5,258 bases of DNA, taken from assembly GCA_001779055.1 (NCBI GenBank), contig MFJA01000077.1, forward strand, positions 4,319-9,576. The letters are read 5' to 3'. The notes beneath the pieces were generated by a model, which was not told the origin of the DNA, ran no database searches, and saw only the letters and a list, made by a program, of their open reading frames with translations. Within the stretch, counting starts at the first letter, position 1. Each line of letters opens with the position of its first letter. This DNA comes from Candidatus Gottesmanbacteria bacterium RBG_16_37_8 (GTDB lineage: Bacteria > Patescibacteriota > Microgenomatia > 2-02-FULL-39-11). This document shows, one piece after another, positions 1 through 5,258 of this stretch. Position numbers and translations under genes: made by a program.

Positions 1-547
1 AAAAAACCAATAAATATTGATTTTGCCTGCCGAGTAATTTCCTCATGGAATTTAAAACAGCGTCAAAGACGCCGGCCAGAAGTCCGAAAATTACCCCGCT
101 TTTGGCAAAAGACAGTGTCACCGGATAGGAATAAACAGTCAGCCCCGCAATTGCTATCATAAGAGCCAGAATTTTAACCAAACCAATCTTCTCCTTAAAA
201 AAAATCCGGCCGGCAATAAATGACGCCAGAAAACCGCCGATATAAAGATAAAAAACCGCATTGGCCACTTTGATGGAAATTATCGAAAGTGTGCCAAATA
301 TAACTGCAATAGGCAGTGCGGAAAGATATAACGCCCATTGCCACAGCTTTACTTTTGGCAGTTTTAAAGAAATCTTTTTGAAGTAAATAATTGCCAAAGT
401 TATCAGAAGGGCCAGAAAAAATTTGGAAGCAATCTGTCCGGTCACCGAGAAGTATTTAGTTAAAAATCGGATAAAAACATCAAAAAATCCGTAAATCCCG
501 GCTGTTGTCAGAAGCGCCAAAAACCCCATCATCCTCTCCCGTCTCAT
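1..547 (-). CDS. EamA/DMT-superfamily transporter, N-terminal part (cut by window edge)
   Basis: This reading frame is open from the ATG at 547 to the window edge and gives 182 complete codons without a stop. The protein is very hydrophobic, with about six predicted membrane helices near residues 8-28, 38-56, 70-91, 95-115, 122-140 and 150-166. The stretch KVANAVFYLYIGGFLASF, followed by the FFKEK motif (116-120) and then another helix, is typical of the first EamA repeat of drug/metabolite-type transporters. The family usually has ten helices in two repeats, so roughly the second half is missing here. The substrate cannot be inferred. The start is uncertain: ATG at 547 has GAGAGG directly before it, while ATGs at 532 and 529 (residues 6 and 7) lie behind GGGAGAGG. 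The gene begins 18 bases after the stop of the 914-aa gene, so the two are probably co-transcribed, although a TATAAT box lies between them. Confidence 0.85.
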   Translation of the reverse strand, partial: MRRERMMGFLALLTTAGIYGFFDVFIRFLTKYFSVTGQIASKFFLALLITLAIIYFKKISLKLPKVKLWQWALYLSALPIAVIFGTLSIISIKVANAVFYLYIGGFLASFIAGRIFFKEKIGLVKILALMIAIAGLTVYSYPVTLSFAKSGVIFGLLAGVFDAVLNSMRKLLGRQNQYLLVF

Positions 548-553
548 CCTCTC

Positions 554-559
554 ATTATA
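554..559 (-). promoter_or_regulatory. Possible -10 box (TATAAT) before the transporter gene
   Basis: A perfect TATAAT on the minus strand sits in the 18-base gap between the 914-aa gene and the transporter. No convincing -35 is seen 16-18 bases upstream; the sequence there reads about CATCAG. Transcription from it would begin at or next to the ATG at 547. That would give a leaderless message, or a 15-18 base leader with a GGGAGAGG ribosome site if translation starts at 532 or 529. It could allow transporter expression independent of the upstream gene, or be chance in AT-rich DNA. Confidence 0.3.
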
Positions 560-565
560 CCTGTT

Positions 566-3310
566 TTACTCACCGCCTGATGTTGTCGTTGAACATTGAA
601 ATTCCGCCTCAGCCATTGAATCACCAAATCCTGGAATACAGCTGAAGCTTACTTTTTTACTTATCAGGGATGTATTGTCAGTCAAAACAAAATCCAACGT
701 GCCGTTTTCATTAAATATTTGTGCATTTATATTGTCACCATCTTTGATCCAAATTAAAAGCGGCTTTGGCGCATTTCCGTCAAGCTGGGAGAAAATTACT
801 ATTTTTTCTCCGTTTAATTCAATTGCTGATACTCCAATATTTGTTGCAGGTCGCTGGGATGGATAAATAATTTCAGCCTGGCTCCTGAATACTGCCCTGG
901 CAGGAACTATGGCCGGAGATGCTACTACTTGCGCTTTTAATGCCTCAATCGCCATTGCCTGTCCCTGTCCTGAACTTTGTCCATTAAAATAATTAATTAG
1001 TCCCAAAACTCCTTCATTATCCATTCCGCACATCTTCAAAACAGCATTATTTGTTCCTCTGGGATCATTAACTGCCTTTCCTAATTCATTTAATTTTAAA
1101 CTAATTATATGATCATGAATTCTTTCAAAAGATTGTTTTAAATTAAATTCGCCATCATCTATGGCCTCCTCTGCATTAGTTGGAAAAATATCAACAGGCT
1201 CCAGTGGAACATAATCTCTTGGTTCAAATTCACTAAGCAGTTGGTAAACTACAGCCATCAAAATACCAGTCTCCAGATACAAGTTGGCCTTGGATAAACC
1301 TCGTAATAGCTTACCAAGTCTTCCTCCCTGTCCTAATACTTCACGTCCTGAAATATTCGGTTGCCTCAAAGTAATCGTTTGACTTCTGCCGTCTGATCCC
1401 GTAATAGATATGTCAAAAGTCTCACCCGGATTTCTGTTGGAATTAGCAATTATTTGATCTTCAACCTGATATACCAGATTGCTCATCGCCTCTCCGCTTA
1501 GCCCGCCGGCAGCCTCATGCGGTATTTTAACTGTTACTCTAATTCCCTTATCAGGCAACCAAACATTCAAGTCAAAACTGTCAAATTTATTCATGCTATT
1601 CCCCCATGGAAGGTTTATTCCCCTCTTCGATGCTGACTTGGCTAACATTTTCTCCACATACTGCTGCTCCTGACCTACAATCAGATAAATCGGTTTGTGA
1701 ATTAGATCAATTGGGATGGGCCGTAAATTATTGGGGTCGGAAATATCTACCTTAATATTGGTAAAATTGGTATCTGCCTGCAGATAGCCTTTTTCCGCAG
1801 CTTTGACTAATAAATCTCTGTAGCTATTGAGAAGTATAGTTATTTGTTCGTTATTGTAAGATCCTTTTCTGACAATATGTTCTAAATTCGTACTGCTGAC
1901 ATTTGGTGTTACCAATGCCAGATAATCATTTTTATTGAAAGTGACATTTTCTAATAATGCCACTGAATTGATCGATTCTGCAGGAACACCTGCTTCTTCA
2001 AGAAGACTCCTCCAAGTCAAAACGGAATTTCTGGTCAAATTTTCAAAAGGAGATCCTTTAGGTACCAGTCTAATAAATAAATCAGCTTCCTTAACATAAA
2101 AACTGTACCCTCCGTTGACATTTCTGTTTTTAAGCGCTTCCCAATCACCGGTAGCTTTAATTCCGTTAGCCTCAAGAGCATTAGCTAGTTTTCCCGGAAA
2201 TCCAACAGTCTCCCAAAGATTTTCTATTCCCGGTGCCCAACCGTACCTTTCTCCAACTACCAAACGGGCCAAAACACCGGGATCTATTTCTTCAAGTATT
2301 CCGTTAGTTCCCTCGTCCAACCCAAGCTGAGCTAATTGATTTGTTTCATCCTCAAGGAAAAGGGAATCAATATCAAATTGGCCATCGTTAGGCGATGTTT
2401 CAGGAAATTGTTGAGGAGTATCTCCGCTTGAACTTCCTTCTCCCGTTGCCCCTTGAGCGTTATTCTCTGATGTTACGTTTCTCGGTACTGCGGTTGCCAT
2501 CGCACCTTCAAACATGCAGGCTAGTGTGGCTAAAGCACTAATTCCTCCACCAATCAAAATTTCTCTTCTTGAGCTTCTATAAAGTTGGCTGAGGAACCGT
2601 CTTGCTTTTTGAGCTTCTTCACTTGAATCGCTTAATAACCACTTTTTATCGGGTATATTAAATAATTCATCACCAAGTGAATTTCTCAATATAATTCCTG
2701 TCTCCTGCCCAACTGCGCTAATAAAAGGATTTTTATTTTCAATAACAGCCTTAAATATCTTTTCCAACTTGTCATTCTCAATCGGTTCTCCATCAATAAT
2801 AAACCCCAACTGAAAAGATGAAAAAACTCTCACCAGCTCATCTGCTGTCTTTTCTTCATTTTCACCATAAGTATCAATCTTCCAGCCTCCTTTTATCCTG
2901 CTCACCCTGTCAGCAGAAAAAATGCCTTGTTGGTTGTTAGACTCACCTTTCAACAGGTGCAAATTCTCTAAACGGCCGTTTCCATCAACCCCTATTTGTA
3001 GGATTCTTGTCGTCCCGTTTTGTCTATGGGTAACTGTCATTTTTTTACTAACTTTTTCTCCATCTTTGGTATCTGACAATTCAATTTGAAAAGCATTAAA
3101 TACCTTTATTCCTTCTCCGCTCCTTATTTTTTCATAAATTCCCTTTTGAAAAAAACCTTTAACATATGGAGCAATATAAGATCCTATTAGTTTTTTTGCA
3201 GAAATATCGATCAATGGTTTAAATTCTTCCCCATTACCATCTCCACCGGACGATCCTCCTCCCGAACCGTCCTGACGCATTAAACAATGGAATTTTTCAA
3301 ATTGTGACAT
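566..3310 (-). CDS. Large multi-domain protein with internal membrane segment and putative kinase-like (APH-type) domain
   Basis: I do not recognise this 914-aa protein as a whole. Seen in order: a Gly/Ser-rich segment (15-28); a mixed-charge soluble domain (about 30-240); a basic stretch K236-R249 leading into a hydrophobic segment (251-272) with SRREIL before it and an AMATA-like site at 270-274; a polar low-complexity linker (about 278-325); a region at about 380-545 resembling the aminoglycoside-phosphotransferase/kinase fold; a beta-rich region (about 575-650); a weak hydrophobic stretch (674-692); and a C-terminal domain with Cys891 and Cys906. In the kinase-like region FIRLVP (R414) would be the ATP-lysine strand, YLALVTP (463-469) the hinge, QADTNFTNI (511-519) the HxDxxxxN catalytic loop and PIPID (D535) the metal-binding aspartate. 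Basic residues before the helix predict the N-terminal domain inside the cell and the rest outside. The ATG at 3310 has no Shine-Dalgarno site but sits just behind a strong promoter. M11 (3280) is an alternative start, also without one. The EamA gene follows after 18 bases. The CDS is secure; the function is not known. Confidence 0.9.
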   Translation of the reverse strand: MSQFEKFHCLMRQDGSGGGSSGGDGNGEEFKPLIDISAKKLIGSYIAPYVKGFFQKGIYEKIRSGEGIKVFNAFQIELSDTKDGEKVSKKMTVTHRQNGTTRILQIGVDGNGRLENLHLLKGESNNQQGIFSADRVSRIKGGWKIDTYGENEEKTADELVRVFSSFQLGFIIDGEPIENDKLEKIFKAVIENKNPFISAVGQETGIILRNSLGDELFNIPDKKWLLSDSSEEAQKARRFLSQLYRSSRREILIGGGISALATLACMFEGAMATAVPRNVTSENNAQGATGEGSSSGDTPQQFPETSPNDGQFDIDSLFLEDETNQLAQLGLDEGTNGILEEIDPGVLARLVVGERYGWAPGIENLWETVGFPGKLANALEANGIKATGDWEALKNRNVNGGYSFYVKEADLFIRLVPKGSPFENLTRNSVLTWRSLLEEAGVPAESINSVALLENVTFNKNDYLALVTPNVSSTNLEHIVRKGSYNNEQITILLNSYRDLLVKAAEKGYLQADTNFTNIKVDISDPNNLRPIPIDLIHKPIYLIVGQEQQYVEKMLAKSASKRGINLPWGNSMNKFDSFDLNVWLPDKGIRVTVKIPHEAAGGLSGEAMSNLVYQVEDQIIANSNRNPGETFDISITGSDGRSQTITLRQPNISGREVLGQGGRLGKLLRGLSKANLYLETGILMAVVYQLLSEFEPRDYVPLEPVDIFPTNAEEAIDDGEFNLKQSFERIHDHIISLKLNELGKAVNDPRGTNNAVLKMCGMDNEGVLGLINYFNGQSSGQGQAMAIEALKAQVVASPAIVPARAVFRSQAEIIYPSQRPATNIGVSAIELNGEKIVIFSQLDGNAPKPLLIWIKDGDNINAQIFNENGTLDFVLTDNTSLISKKVSFSCIPGFGDSMAEAEFQCSTTTSGGE
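1676..2263 (-). other. Putative APH/kinase-like domain inside the 914-aa protein
   Basis: This covers residues about 350-545. The order and spacing match the phosphotransferase (PF01636-like) fold: strand with FIRLVPKG (compare the family's vLRlp), a helix with E438/E439, hinge-like YLALVTPN, a helix ending in KAAEKGYL, then QADTNFTNI with D513 five residues before N518, and IPID with D535. The first histidine of HxDxxxxN is replaced by Gln511. If real, the catalytic Asp, the Asn and the metal Asp are all kept, so activity is possible. The glycine loop is unclear (NGGYSF, 399-404). The assignment rests on reading the motifs by eye, not on a profile search. Confidence 0.5.
2489..2566 (-). other. 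Internal Tat-like signal or membrane anchor in the 914-aa protein
   Basis: Residues about 249-274 form a 20-residue hydrophobic segment (IGGGISALATLACMF at its core). It is preceded by six basic residues, including the twin arginine SRREIL (R248, R249), and followed by small-residue AMATA at 270-274. This is the layout of a Tat signal or signal anchor, but it lies about 250 residues from the N-terminus, where it cannot be a normal signal peptide. A single-pass anchor with the N-terminus inside is the simpler reading. Cys265 is preceded by TLA, a poor lipobox. Confidence 0.55.
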
Positions 3311-3322
3311 CTTAAATCGTGT

Positions 3323-3350
3323 ATTATACCAAACTTGAAAATATTTTCAA
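3323..3350 (-). promoter_or_regulatory. Strong sigma70-type promoter for the 914-aa gene
   Basis: On the minus strand the -35 box TTGAAA (3350-3345; 5 of 6 to consensus) and a perfect -10 TATAAT (3328-3323) are 16 bases apart. TGG directly before the -10 gives an extended TGn element. Transcription should start near 3318-3317, leaving only about 7-8 bases before the ATG at 3310, with no Shine-Dalgarno site. The message would be nearly leaderless. The promoter supports 3310 as the true start. Confidence 0.7.
3335..3350. promoter_or_regulatory. 16-bp perfect palindrome overlapping the -35 box (candidate operator)
   Basis: TTGAAAATATTTTCAA is self-complementary over all 16 positions. Its right half contains the -35 hexamer of the promoter for the 914-aa gene, so a dimeric repressor bound here would block RNA polymerase. 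The neighbouring ribbon-helix-helix protein is one candidate binder, but nothing in the sequence shows this. AT-rich palindromes also occur by chance. Confidence 0.4.
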
Positions 3351-3382
3351 CCTATAATAAAAACCATAGGGATAAATTATCC
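3351..3382. repeat. Two abutting dyads upstream of the promoter
   Basis: CCTAT (3351-3355) and ATAGG (3366-3370) form an inverted repeat around ten bases. GGATAAATTATCC (3370-3382) is a perfect 13-base palindrome with one central base. Together with the 16-bp palindrome at 3335-3350 they make an unbroken run of dyad symmetry over 48 bases. They could be regulator sites, or weak RNA structure behind the antitoxin gene. No U-tract makes either a clear terminator. Confidence 0.35.
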
Positions 3383-3425
3383 TCCTTTATCAATTTACCT
3401 TCCAGGCAAAATAATATTTCTAGCT

Positions 3426-3441
3426 AATAGAAAGTTCTATT
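3426..3441. repeat. Short palindrome just after the antitoxin stop
   Basis: AATAGAA and TTCTATT flank a two-base centre, immediately downstream of the antitoxin stop codon. As RNA it would be a weak AT-rich hairpin without a following U-run, so it is not a convincing intrinsic terminator. The rest of the 130-base gap down to 3311 holds no reading frame. Confidence 0.3.
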
Positions 3442-3443
3442 CT

Positions 3444-3704
3444 TTACCTGTTGACGTATTTATGAAGCAGAGATGAGGCAAGCGTCTGATAGGGAATACC
3501 CTCCTCTATCGCTTTTGCTTTAAGTTTGGACAATGTTCTCTCCGAAAGTCTGATATTTATATTCCTGGTCTTGTTGAGAGTATTCCTGGCCACAGCTGTC
3601 ATTTCCCTCTTTACTTTTTGCAAATTCTTTACAGGTTTCCATTCGCCAGATTCGACTTCCTTAAGTATCCTTTCCTCTTCTTTTGTTAATTCATAATATT
3701 TCAT
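3444..3704 (-). CDS. CopG/ribbon-helix-helix antitoxin of a type II toxin-antitoxin pair
   Basis: The product is 86 aa if translation starts at the ATG at 3704. An in-frame GTG at 3713 would add three residues, but that GTG is part of the AAGGTG ribosome site lying six bases before the ATG, so 3704 is preferred. Counting from the ATG, the N-terminal half is charged, with the motif SGEWKPVKNL. The middle ARNTLNKTRNINIRLSERTL gives the DNA-contacting beta strand (NINIRLS) and first helix of a ribbon-helix-helix fold. The end, KAIEEGIPYQTLASSLLHKY, is a hallmark of CopG-type antitoxins (PF12441-like). Such proteins bind DNA as dimers, repress their own operon and neutralise the upstream toxin. 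Here the toxin partner lies directly upstream but is broken. The antitoxin frame itself is intact and ends in TAA. Confidence 0.85.
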   Translation of the reverse strand: MKYYELTKEEERILKEVESGEWKPVKNLQKVKREMTAVARNTLNKTRNINIRLSERTLSKLKAKAIEEGIPYQTLASSLLHKYVNR

Positions 3705-3709
3705 TATTA

Positions 3710-3893
3710 TCACCTTTCTTTTAAATATTTTTTAGTCATTTTTCTACTTGGAAAAATTGTTTTTAAAAAATATCTTCTCTTTATCTTCCACAAATGGCAC
3801 TATATAAGAATAATCATGCAATTCTATTACATATATTTTTTGATTAGGATACTGTTTCTGATTAGGATGATCAATATAGGATAATACAAAACT
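3710..3893 (-). pseudogene. Toxin partner of the antitoxin: 5'-truncated and frameshifted remnant
   Basis: One frame (from 3893) reads IDHPNQKQYPNQKIYVIELH, then SYIVPFVEDKEKIFF, and runs into a TAG at 3746-3744. Dropping one T from the T6A5 run (3770-3760) joins it to a second frame reading KTIFPSRKMTKKYLKER, which ends in TGA at 3712-3710, five bases before the antitoxin ATG. From memory of the family, the joined sequence matches the C-terminal half of the small toxins usually encoded just upstream of this kind of CopG antitoxin, with the pattern HPN..kYPNQ..., VPFVe..., iFLKTIiPSRK.TKKYL. These are probably BrnT/RelE-like RNases. No start codon occurs in the first frame: a TGA lies at 3896-3894, and about 30-40 N-terminal residues are missing. 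The frameshift alone could be a sequencing error, but the lost 5' end cannot. Confidence 0.75.
3711..3716 (-). promoter_or_regulatory. Ribosome binding site of the antitoxin
   Basis: AAGGTG lies six bases before the ATG at 3704 and overlaps the stop of the toxin remnant (3712-3710). This is the clearest Shine-Dalgarno site in the window. It decides the start against the in-frame GTG at 3713 and suggests the antitoxin was translated right behind the toxin. Confidence 0.7.
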
Positions 3894-3917
3894 TCAATTA
3901 AATCCAAAAGTGTTTTT

Positions 3918-3937
3918 GCCTGTCCGTCCGGCAGGTG
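3918..3937. repeat. GC-rich hairpin element, possibly a dispersed repeat
   Basis: CCTGTC and GGCAGG enclose the loop CGTCC, giving a six-pair stem (one G-T pair) in otherwise AT-rich DNA. Similar CCTGnC...GGCAGG palindromes recur between genes in many CPR genomes, as I recall. Only one copy is in this window. It lies at the point where the toxin remnant loses similarity. No U-run follows on either strand, so it is not a standard terminator. Confidence 0.4.
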
Positions 3938-4005
3938 GGAAAGGAGGTGAAAATTTAGTCTTTGTTTGACCGTTTTACTGTCTTGACAAAGGGGTCCACT
4001 TTGAT
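3938..4005. mobile_element. Possible solo end of an insertion sequence
   Basis: On the plus strand the tract TGTCTTGACAAAGGGGTCCA (3979-3998), followed by CTTTGA, resembles terminal sequences of IS3/IS481-type elements as I remember them. The inner part of the tract includes CAAAGGGGTCCACTTTG, almost a perfect 17-base dyad. There is no transposase and no matching opposite end in the window. Together with the hairpin at 3918-3937 it occupies the 3894-4015 gap, which otherwise holds no gene. An insertion here would explain the missing 5' end of the toxin. The boundaries are guesses. Confidence 0.3.
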
Positions 4006-4015
4006 AATTCAGTAT

Positions 4016-4183
4016 TCATTTCTTCTCCTTAACAATTTCACCTTCCACTATTTTGCTTTTATCATAATCTGATAGAGAGGATTTCTTTTTAGTATCTTTC
4101 TTTTCTCCTTTTTTCAGAAGATAAAAAAGCGCCAACGGCGCCAGTGTCAAAAGTATTTTTCTAAAGAATGAAAATGGCATCAT
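4016..4183 (-). CDS. 55-aa single-pass membrane microprotein, coupled to UPF0182
   Basis: The frame starts at ATG 4183 and ends with TGA at 4018-4016. Residues about 5-23 (SFFRKILLTLAPLALFYLL) form one hydrophobic helix. The rest is a strongly charged tail rich in Lys and Glu, ending KEKK. The start codon overlaps the upstream stop as TAATG, and no Shine-Dalgarno site is visible close to it, so translational coupling to UPF0182 is likely. A second ATG follows directly (4180). The basic tail would lie in the cytoplasm if the usual charge rule holds. I know no family for it. A partner or accessory role for the UPF0182 membrane protein is inferred from position only. The clean overlap and biased composition argue against a chance frame. 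Confidence 0.65.
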   Translation of the reverse strand: MMPFSFFRKILLTLAPLALFYLLKKGEKKDTKKKSSLSDYDKSKIVEGEIVKEKK

Positions 4184-5258
4184 TATTGCAGTTTATTCAG
4201 GATTTCCCCCAATCGTTTTATCTCCTCTCCATATTTTGTCCAGTCTCCCTCTCTTTGGGCACGGATGGCGGCATCATAAGTATCACTTGCCTGCTTAATT
4301 ATTTCTTGATCGCTTTGGACGGAAGTTGTGGTTACCTGCTCTATTTTCTTCTCGGAAGGAGTTGCCTTTGTTACTCCCGTGCCAAAAATCCGGTTAAGTC
4401 CGGCCTCAAGAGTTTCCTCCATAGCGATTTTGTTCTCATAGGCAACGATAACCCGTTTGAGTTCCGGAATTTTTCCGGCTTCTGCTTTAAGGTAGAGCGG
4501 TCTTACGTAGATAAGAGATTCTTCTATTGGAATAACCAGCAGCGGGCCGTAAATTACCTGTGATCCCCGCTGATCCCAGAGGGAGATTTGTCCTGATATC
4601 TCCGCATCCTGATTTATGCGGCCAATCACCTGTTTGGGACCAAAGATTAGTTTTTGTTTAGGGAATCGATAAATAAGAAGTTTCCCGTAAAATTCTTTAT
4701 CATTCCTGGCTACCATCCAGGCAGAGAGATTGTCTTTGGCACGCGGAGTAAAGGGAGTCATTAAGATATACTCTTCTTTCTTCTCTGTTGGAAGTTTCAT
4801 GATCATGTGTCTTGGCGTGAAAGCCGAAGTTTTACCGGTGGTGTCTTTTTCTCCTTCGCTAGCAACCGCTGGGATCTCCCATTGGTCTTCTTTGTTGTAA
4901 AAGATCTGCGGGTCATCCATATGGTAGGTAGAATAGATGGCTGCCTGCAGGGTAAAAATATCTTCAGGATACCGTAAGTGAGAAACTAGACTTTCGGGCA
5001 AATCAGAAAACGGGCGGAAGGATTTAGGAAAAATCTTAGCATAGGTGTTGATAATCGGATCATCTTTATCTGCCCTGTAAAAGGTCACCCTGCCGTCATA
5101 GGCATCAACCACTACTTTTACCGAGTTTCTGATGTAGTTCACCCGATCGCCGTTCAACGGCAAAGGTTGCGAATAGGGATAGAGACTGCTTCCCGTATAT
5201 GCTTCGATAATCCAGTAAATTCTTCCATCGGCAACGACGGCGTATGGATCTTTATCAA
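4183..5258 (-). CDS. UPF0182 family membrane protein, C-terminal part (start outside window)
   Basis: The frame is open from the window edge to TAA at 4185-4183 and gives 357 residues. Family hallmarks are plain: DPYAVVADGRIYWIIEAYT near the edge, YPYSQP, NYIRNSVKVVVDAYDGRVTFY, DPIINTYAKIFP, HLRYPEDIFTLQ, YHMDDPQIFYNKED, the RxNQDAEISGQISLWDQRGS stretch and VIPIEESLIYVRPLYL. The C-terminal tail with QASDTYDAAIRAQREGDWTKYGEEI also fits. UPF0182 (COG1615, PF03699) proteins are roughly 900 aa, with several N-terminal membrane helices and a large domain predicted outside the membrane; their function is unknown. Only the soluble part is seen here. TTG 5163 should not be taken as the start, because the conserved sequence continues upstream of it. 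The 55-aa microprotein overlaps the stop codon. Confidence 0.93.
   Translation of the reverse strand, partial: DKDPYAVVADGRIYWIIEAYTGSSLYPYSQPLPLNGDRVNYIRNSVKVVVDAYDGRVTFYRADKDDPIINTYAKIFPKSFRPFSDLPESLVSHLRYPEDIFTLQAAIYSTYHMDDPQIFYNKEDQWEIPAVASEGEKDTTGKTSAFTPRHMIMKLPTEKKEEYILMTPFTPRAKDNLSAWMVARNDKEFYGKLLIYRFPKQKLIFGPKQVIGRINQDAEISGQISLWDQRGSQVIYGPLLVIPIEESLIYVRPLYLKAEAGKIPELKRVIVAYENKIAMEETLEAGLNRIFGTGVTKATPSEKKIEQVTTTSVQSDQEIIKQASDTYDAAIRAQREGDWTKYGEEIKRLGEILNKLQ

Noticed and set aside
675..866. Plus-strand open frame of 63 codons (similar ones at 1479-1673 and 2115-2330)
   Set aside because: All three are antisense to the continuous 914-aa frame, lack ribosome sites and have composition expected of shadow frames.
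3353..3358. Plus-strand TATAAT as a divergent promoter
   Set aside because: No suitable -35 is found 16-18 bases upstream, and no plus-strand gene lies downstream; the antitoxin there runs on the opposite strand.
3711..3713. GTG as start of the antitoxin
   Set aside because: These bases belong to the AAGGTG ribosome site that is ideally placed for the ATG at 3704.
3841..3868. Ten-base direct repeat TGATTAGGAT, copies 18 bases apart
   Set aside because: It is explained by coding: in the toxin remnant the two copies encode the conserved HPNQ and YPNQ motifs.
3942..3951. Perfect plus-strand Shine-Dalgarno sequence AAAGGAGGTG
   Set aside because: No ATG, GTG or TTG at a usable distance opens a frame: the nearby GTG reads AAA ATT and then TAG. 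It may be left over from a mobile element, but starts no gene here.
3994..4006. Intrinsic terminator after the microprotein
   Set aside because: The CAAAG/CTTTG dyad is short and no U-run follows on the minus strand.
3983..4010. Plus-strand TTGACA with a GATAAT downstream as a possible promoter
   Set aside because: The spacing is only 14 bases, and no plus-strand gene follows.
4168..4563. Plus-strand open frame of 131 codons
   Set aside because: It lies antisense to the conserved end of UPF0182 and its coupled microprotein. The product has no recognisable domain, and there is no ribosome site before it.

Overview
The window looks like a piece of an AT-rich bacterial chromosome. The most plausible source is a Patescibacteria/CPR genome, perhaps of the Microgenomates type. 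This is inference: it rests on the UPF0182 gene, the particular CopG-antitoxin/toxin pair, a long unplaceable multi-domain protein, compact spacing and starts without Shine-Dalgarno sites. No rRNA or marker gene fixes the taxonomy. TGA, TAA and TAG all act as ordinary stops. Every gene I can support is on the minus strand, so transcription runs from high to low coordinates.

From right to left, positions 5258-4183 carry the C-terminal part of a UPF0182 membrane protein whose start lies outside the window. Its stop codon overlaps the start of a 55-aa single-helix membrane microprotein (4183-4016). Positions 4015-3894 hold no gene. They contain what may be the solo end of an insertion sequence and a GC-rich hairpin repeat.

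Positions 3893-3444 are a decayed toxin-antitoxin pair. The toxin has lost its start and N-terminus and is frameshifted at a T6A5 run. The ribbon-helix-helix antitoxin behind it is intact, with a good ribosome binding site. The intergenic stretch 3443-3311 is full of small dyads and contains the best promoter in the window (extended -10 TATAAT), with a 16-bp perfect palindrome lying across its -35 box.

That promoter drives a 914-aa protein (3310-566) which I cannot assign to a family as a whole. It has a Gly/Ser-rich segment near the N-terminus, a soluble domain, an internal Tat-like or anchor helix at about residue 250, and a region at about 380-545 with the key residue pattern of an aminoglycoside-phosphotransferase/kinase-like fold. 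Several unrecognised domains follow. Eighteen bases after its stop begins an EamA/DMT-type transporter (547-1), cut by the window edge, preceded by its own TATAAT-like box.

The strongest leads are the putative kinase-like domain placed after a membrane segment in the orphan protein, the palindrome-controlled promoter of that gene, the broken toxin beside a preserved antitoxin, and the coupled microprotein behind UPF0182.
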